A DNA stretch of 6,189 bases, taken from NCBI GenBank assembly GCA_937916025.1, contig CALGGX010000416.1:1-6189 (forward strand). The letters are read 5' to 3'. Below the pieces are notes generated by a model. The model did not search any database, was not told the DNA's origin, and saw only the letters and a program-made list of their open reading frames with translations. The position numbers and the translations under genes are program-made. The first letter of the stretch is position 1. Each line of letters begins with the position of its first letter. This document shows, piece by piece, positions 5,924-6,189 of the stretch. Source of the stretch: an uncultured Selenomonadales bacterium (lineage in GTDB: Bacteria > Bacillota_C > Negativicutes > Selenomonadales > Selenomonadaceae).

Positions 5924-6189
5924 TTAAGCGATCGTTGCGAGGAATTTCTTGATCTCGTCGCCGTCTTCCATAAGCATGACTTTGTCGAGGATCTCTTTCG
6001 CCTTGGTCGAGGAAATGCCGCGAATTCTCTCTTTGACGCGCGGGATCGACGGTGCCGACATCGACAACTCTTTGATGCCCATTGCCATGAGAAGGATTGC
6101 CGCATTCGGATCGGACGCCATTTCGCCGCACATGCCTGCCCATTTGCCTTCCTTGTTCGCCGACTCGATCGTGCGTTTGATCAGGCGGA
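5924..6189 (-). CDS. ptsI: PTS enzyme I (phosphoenolpyruvate-protein phosphotransferase), C-terminal fragment
   Basis: Only the last 87 residues are present; the start lies beyond the right edge. Enzyme I takes phosphate from phosphoenolpyruvate and passes it to HPr, feeding PTS sugar uptake. The visible part belongs to the C-terminal PEP-binding barrel: RLIKRTIESANKEGKWAG, then MCGEMASDP containing the active-site Cys that acts as proton donor in the family, then LLMAMGIKELSMSAPSIPRV, where ELSMS is a family signature. The reading frame is open from the window edge to TAA at 5926-5924, so no frameshift is seen. It is convergent with the MCP-like gene, with two hairpin terminators between. 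The related PtsP shares this domain, but nothing visible here separates the two, and ptsI is the commoner Firmicute form. Confidence 0.9.
   Translation of the reverse strand, partial: RLIKRTIESANKEGKWAGMCGEMASDPNAAILLMAMGIKELSMSAPSIPRVKERIRGISSTKAKEILDKVMLMEDGDEIKKFLATIA

Overview
The window looks like part of a diderm Firmicute chromosome, most likely a Negativicute (Selenomonas-type). This is an inference from three things: TibC/Aah-family protein O-heptosyltransferases, enzymes that glycosylate outer-membrane autotransporters, beside Firmicute-style HisC, HisB, enzyme I and chemotaxis sequences; strong GGGAGG/GGGGAGG ribosome-binding sites; and at least two TTG start codons. No species call is possible from sequence reading alone.

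Layout. (1) Positions 1-4792, minus strand, read right to left: hisC, hisB, then three tandem paralogues of an autotransporter-type O-heptosyltransferase (copies A, B and C here; C runs off the left edge). Every junction overlaps by 1-4 bases or is separated by 2 bases, so the five genes look like one translationally coupled operon. (2) 4793-4903: a short divergent intergenic region with a near-consensus rightward promoter; no leftward promoter for hisC was recognised. (3) 4904-5830, plus strand: tRNA-Leu(UAG), a 69-residue Cys/Tyr-rich exported peptide and a 178-residue chemotaxis-receptor signalling domain without sensor or membrane segment. One promoter and one terminator appear to bracket all three. 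(4) 5844-5887: a hairpin terminator between convergent transcripts. (5) 5924-6189, minus strand: the C-terminal end of ptsI (PTS enzyme I).

How the genes fit together. HisB and HisC perform two steps of histidine synthesis. The heptosyltransferase trio should transfer heptose from an ADP-heptose donor to Ser/Thr of a surface autotransporter, which is not in the window. Nothing links the two pathways biochemically, so the arrangement suggests that a duplicated glycosyltransferase cassette joined a fragment of a his operon. The best candidates for novelty are the coupled triplication, with concentrated divergence patches and near-identical blocks, and the tRNA / secreted peptide / minimal MCP transcription unit.
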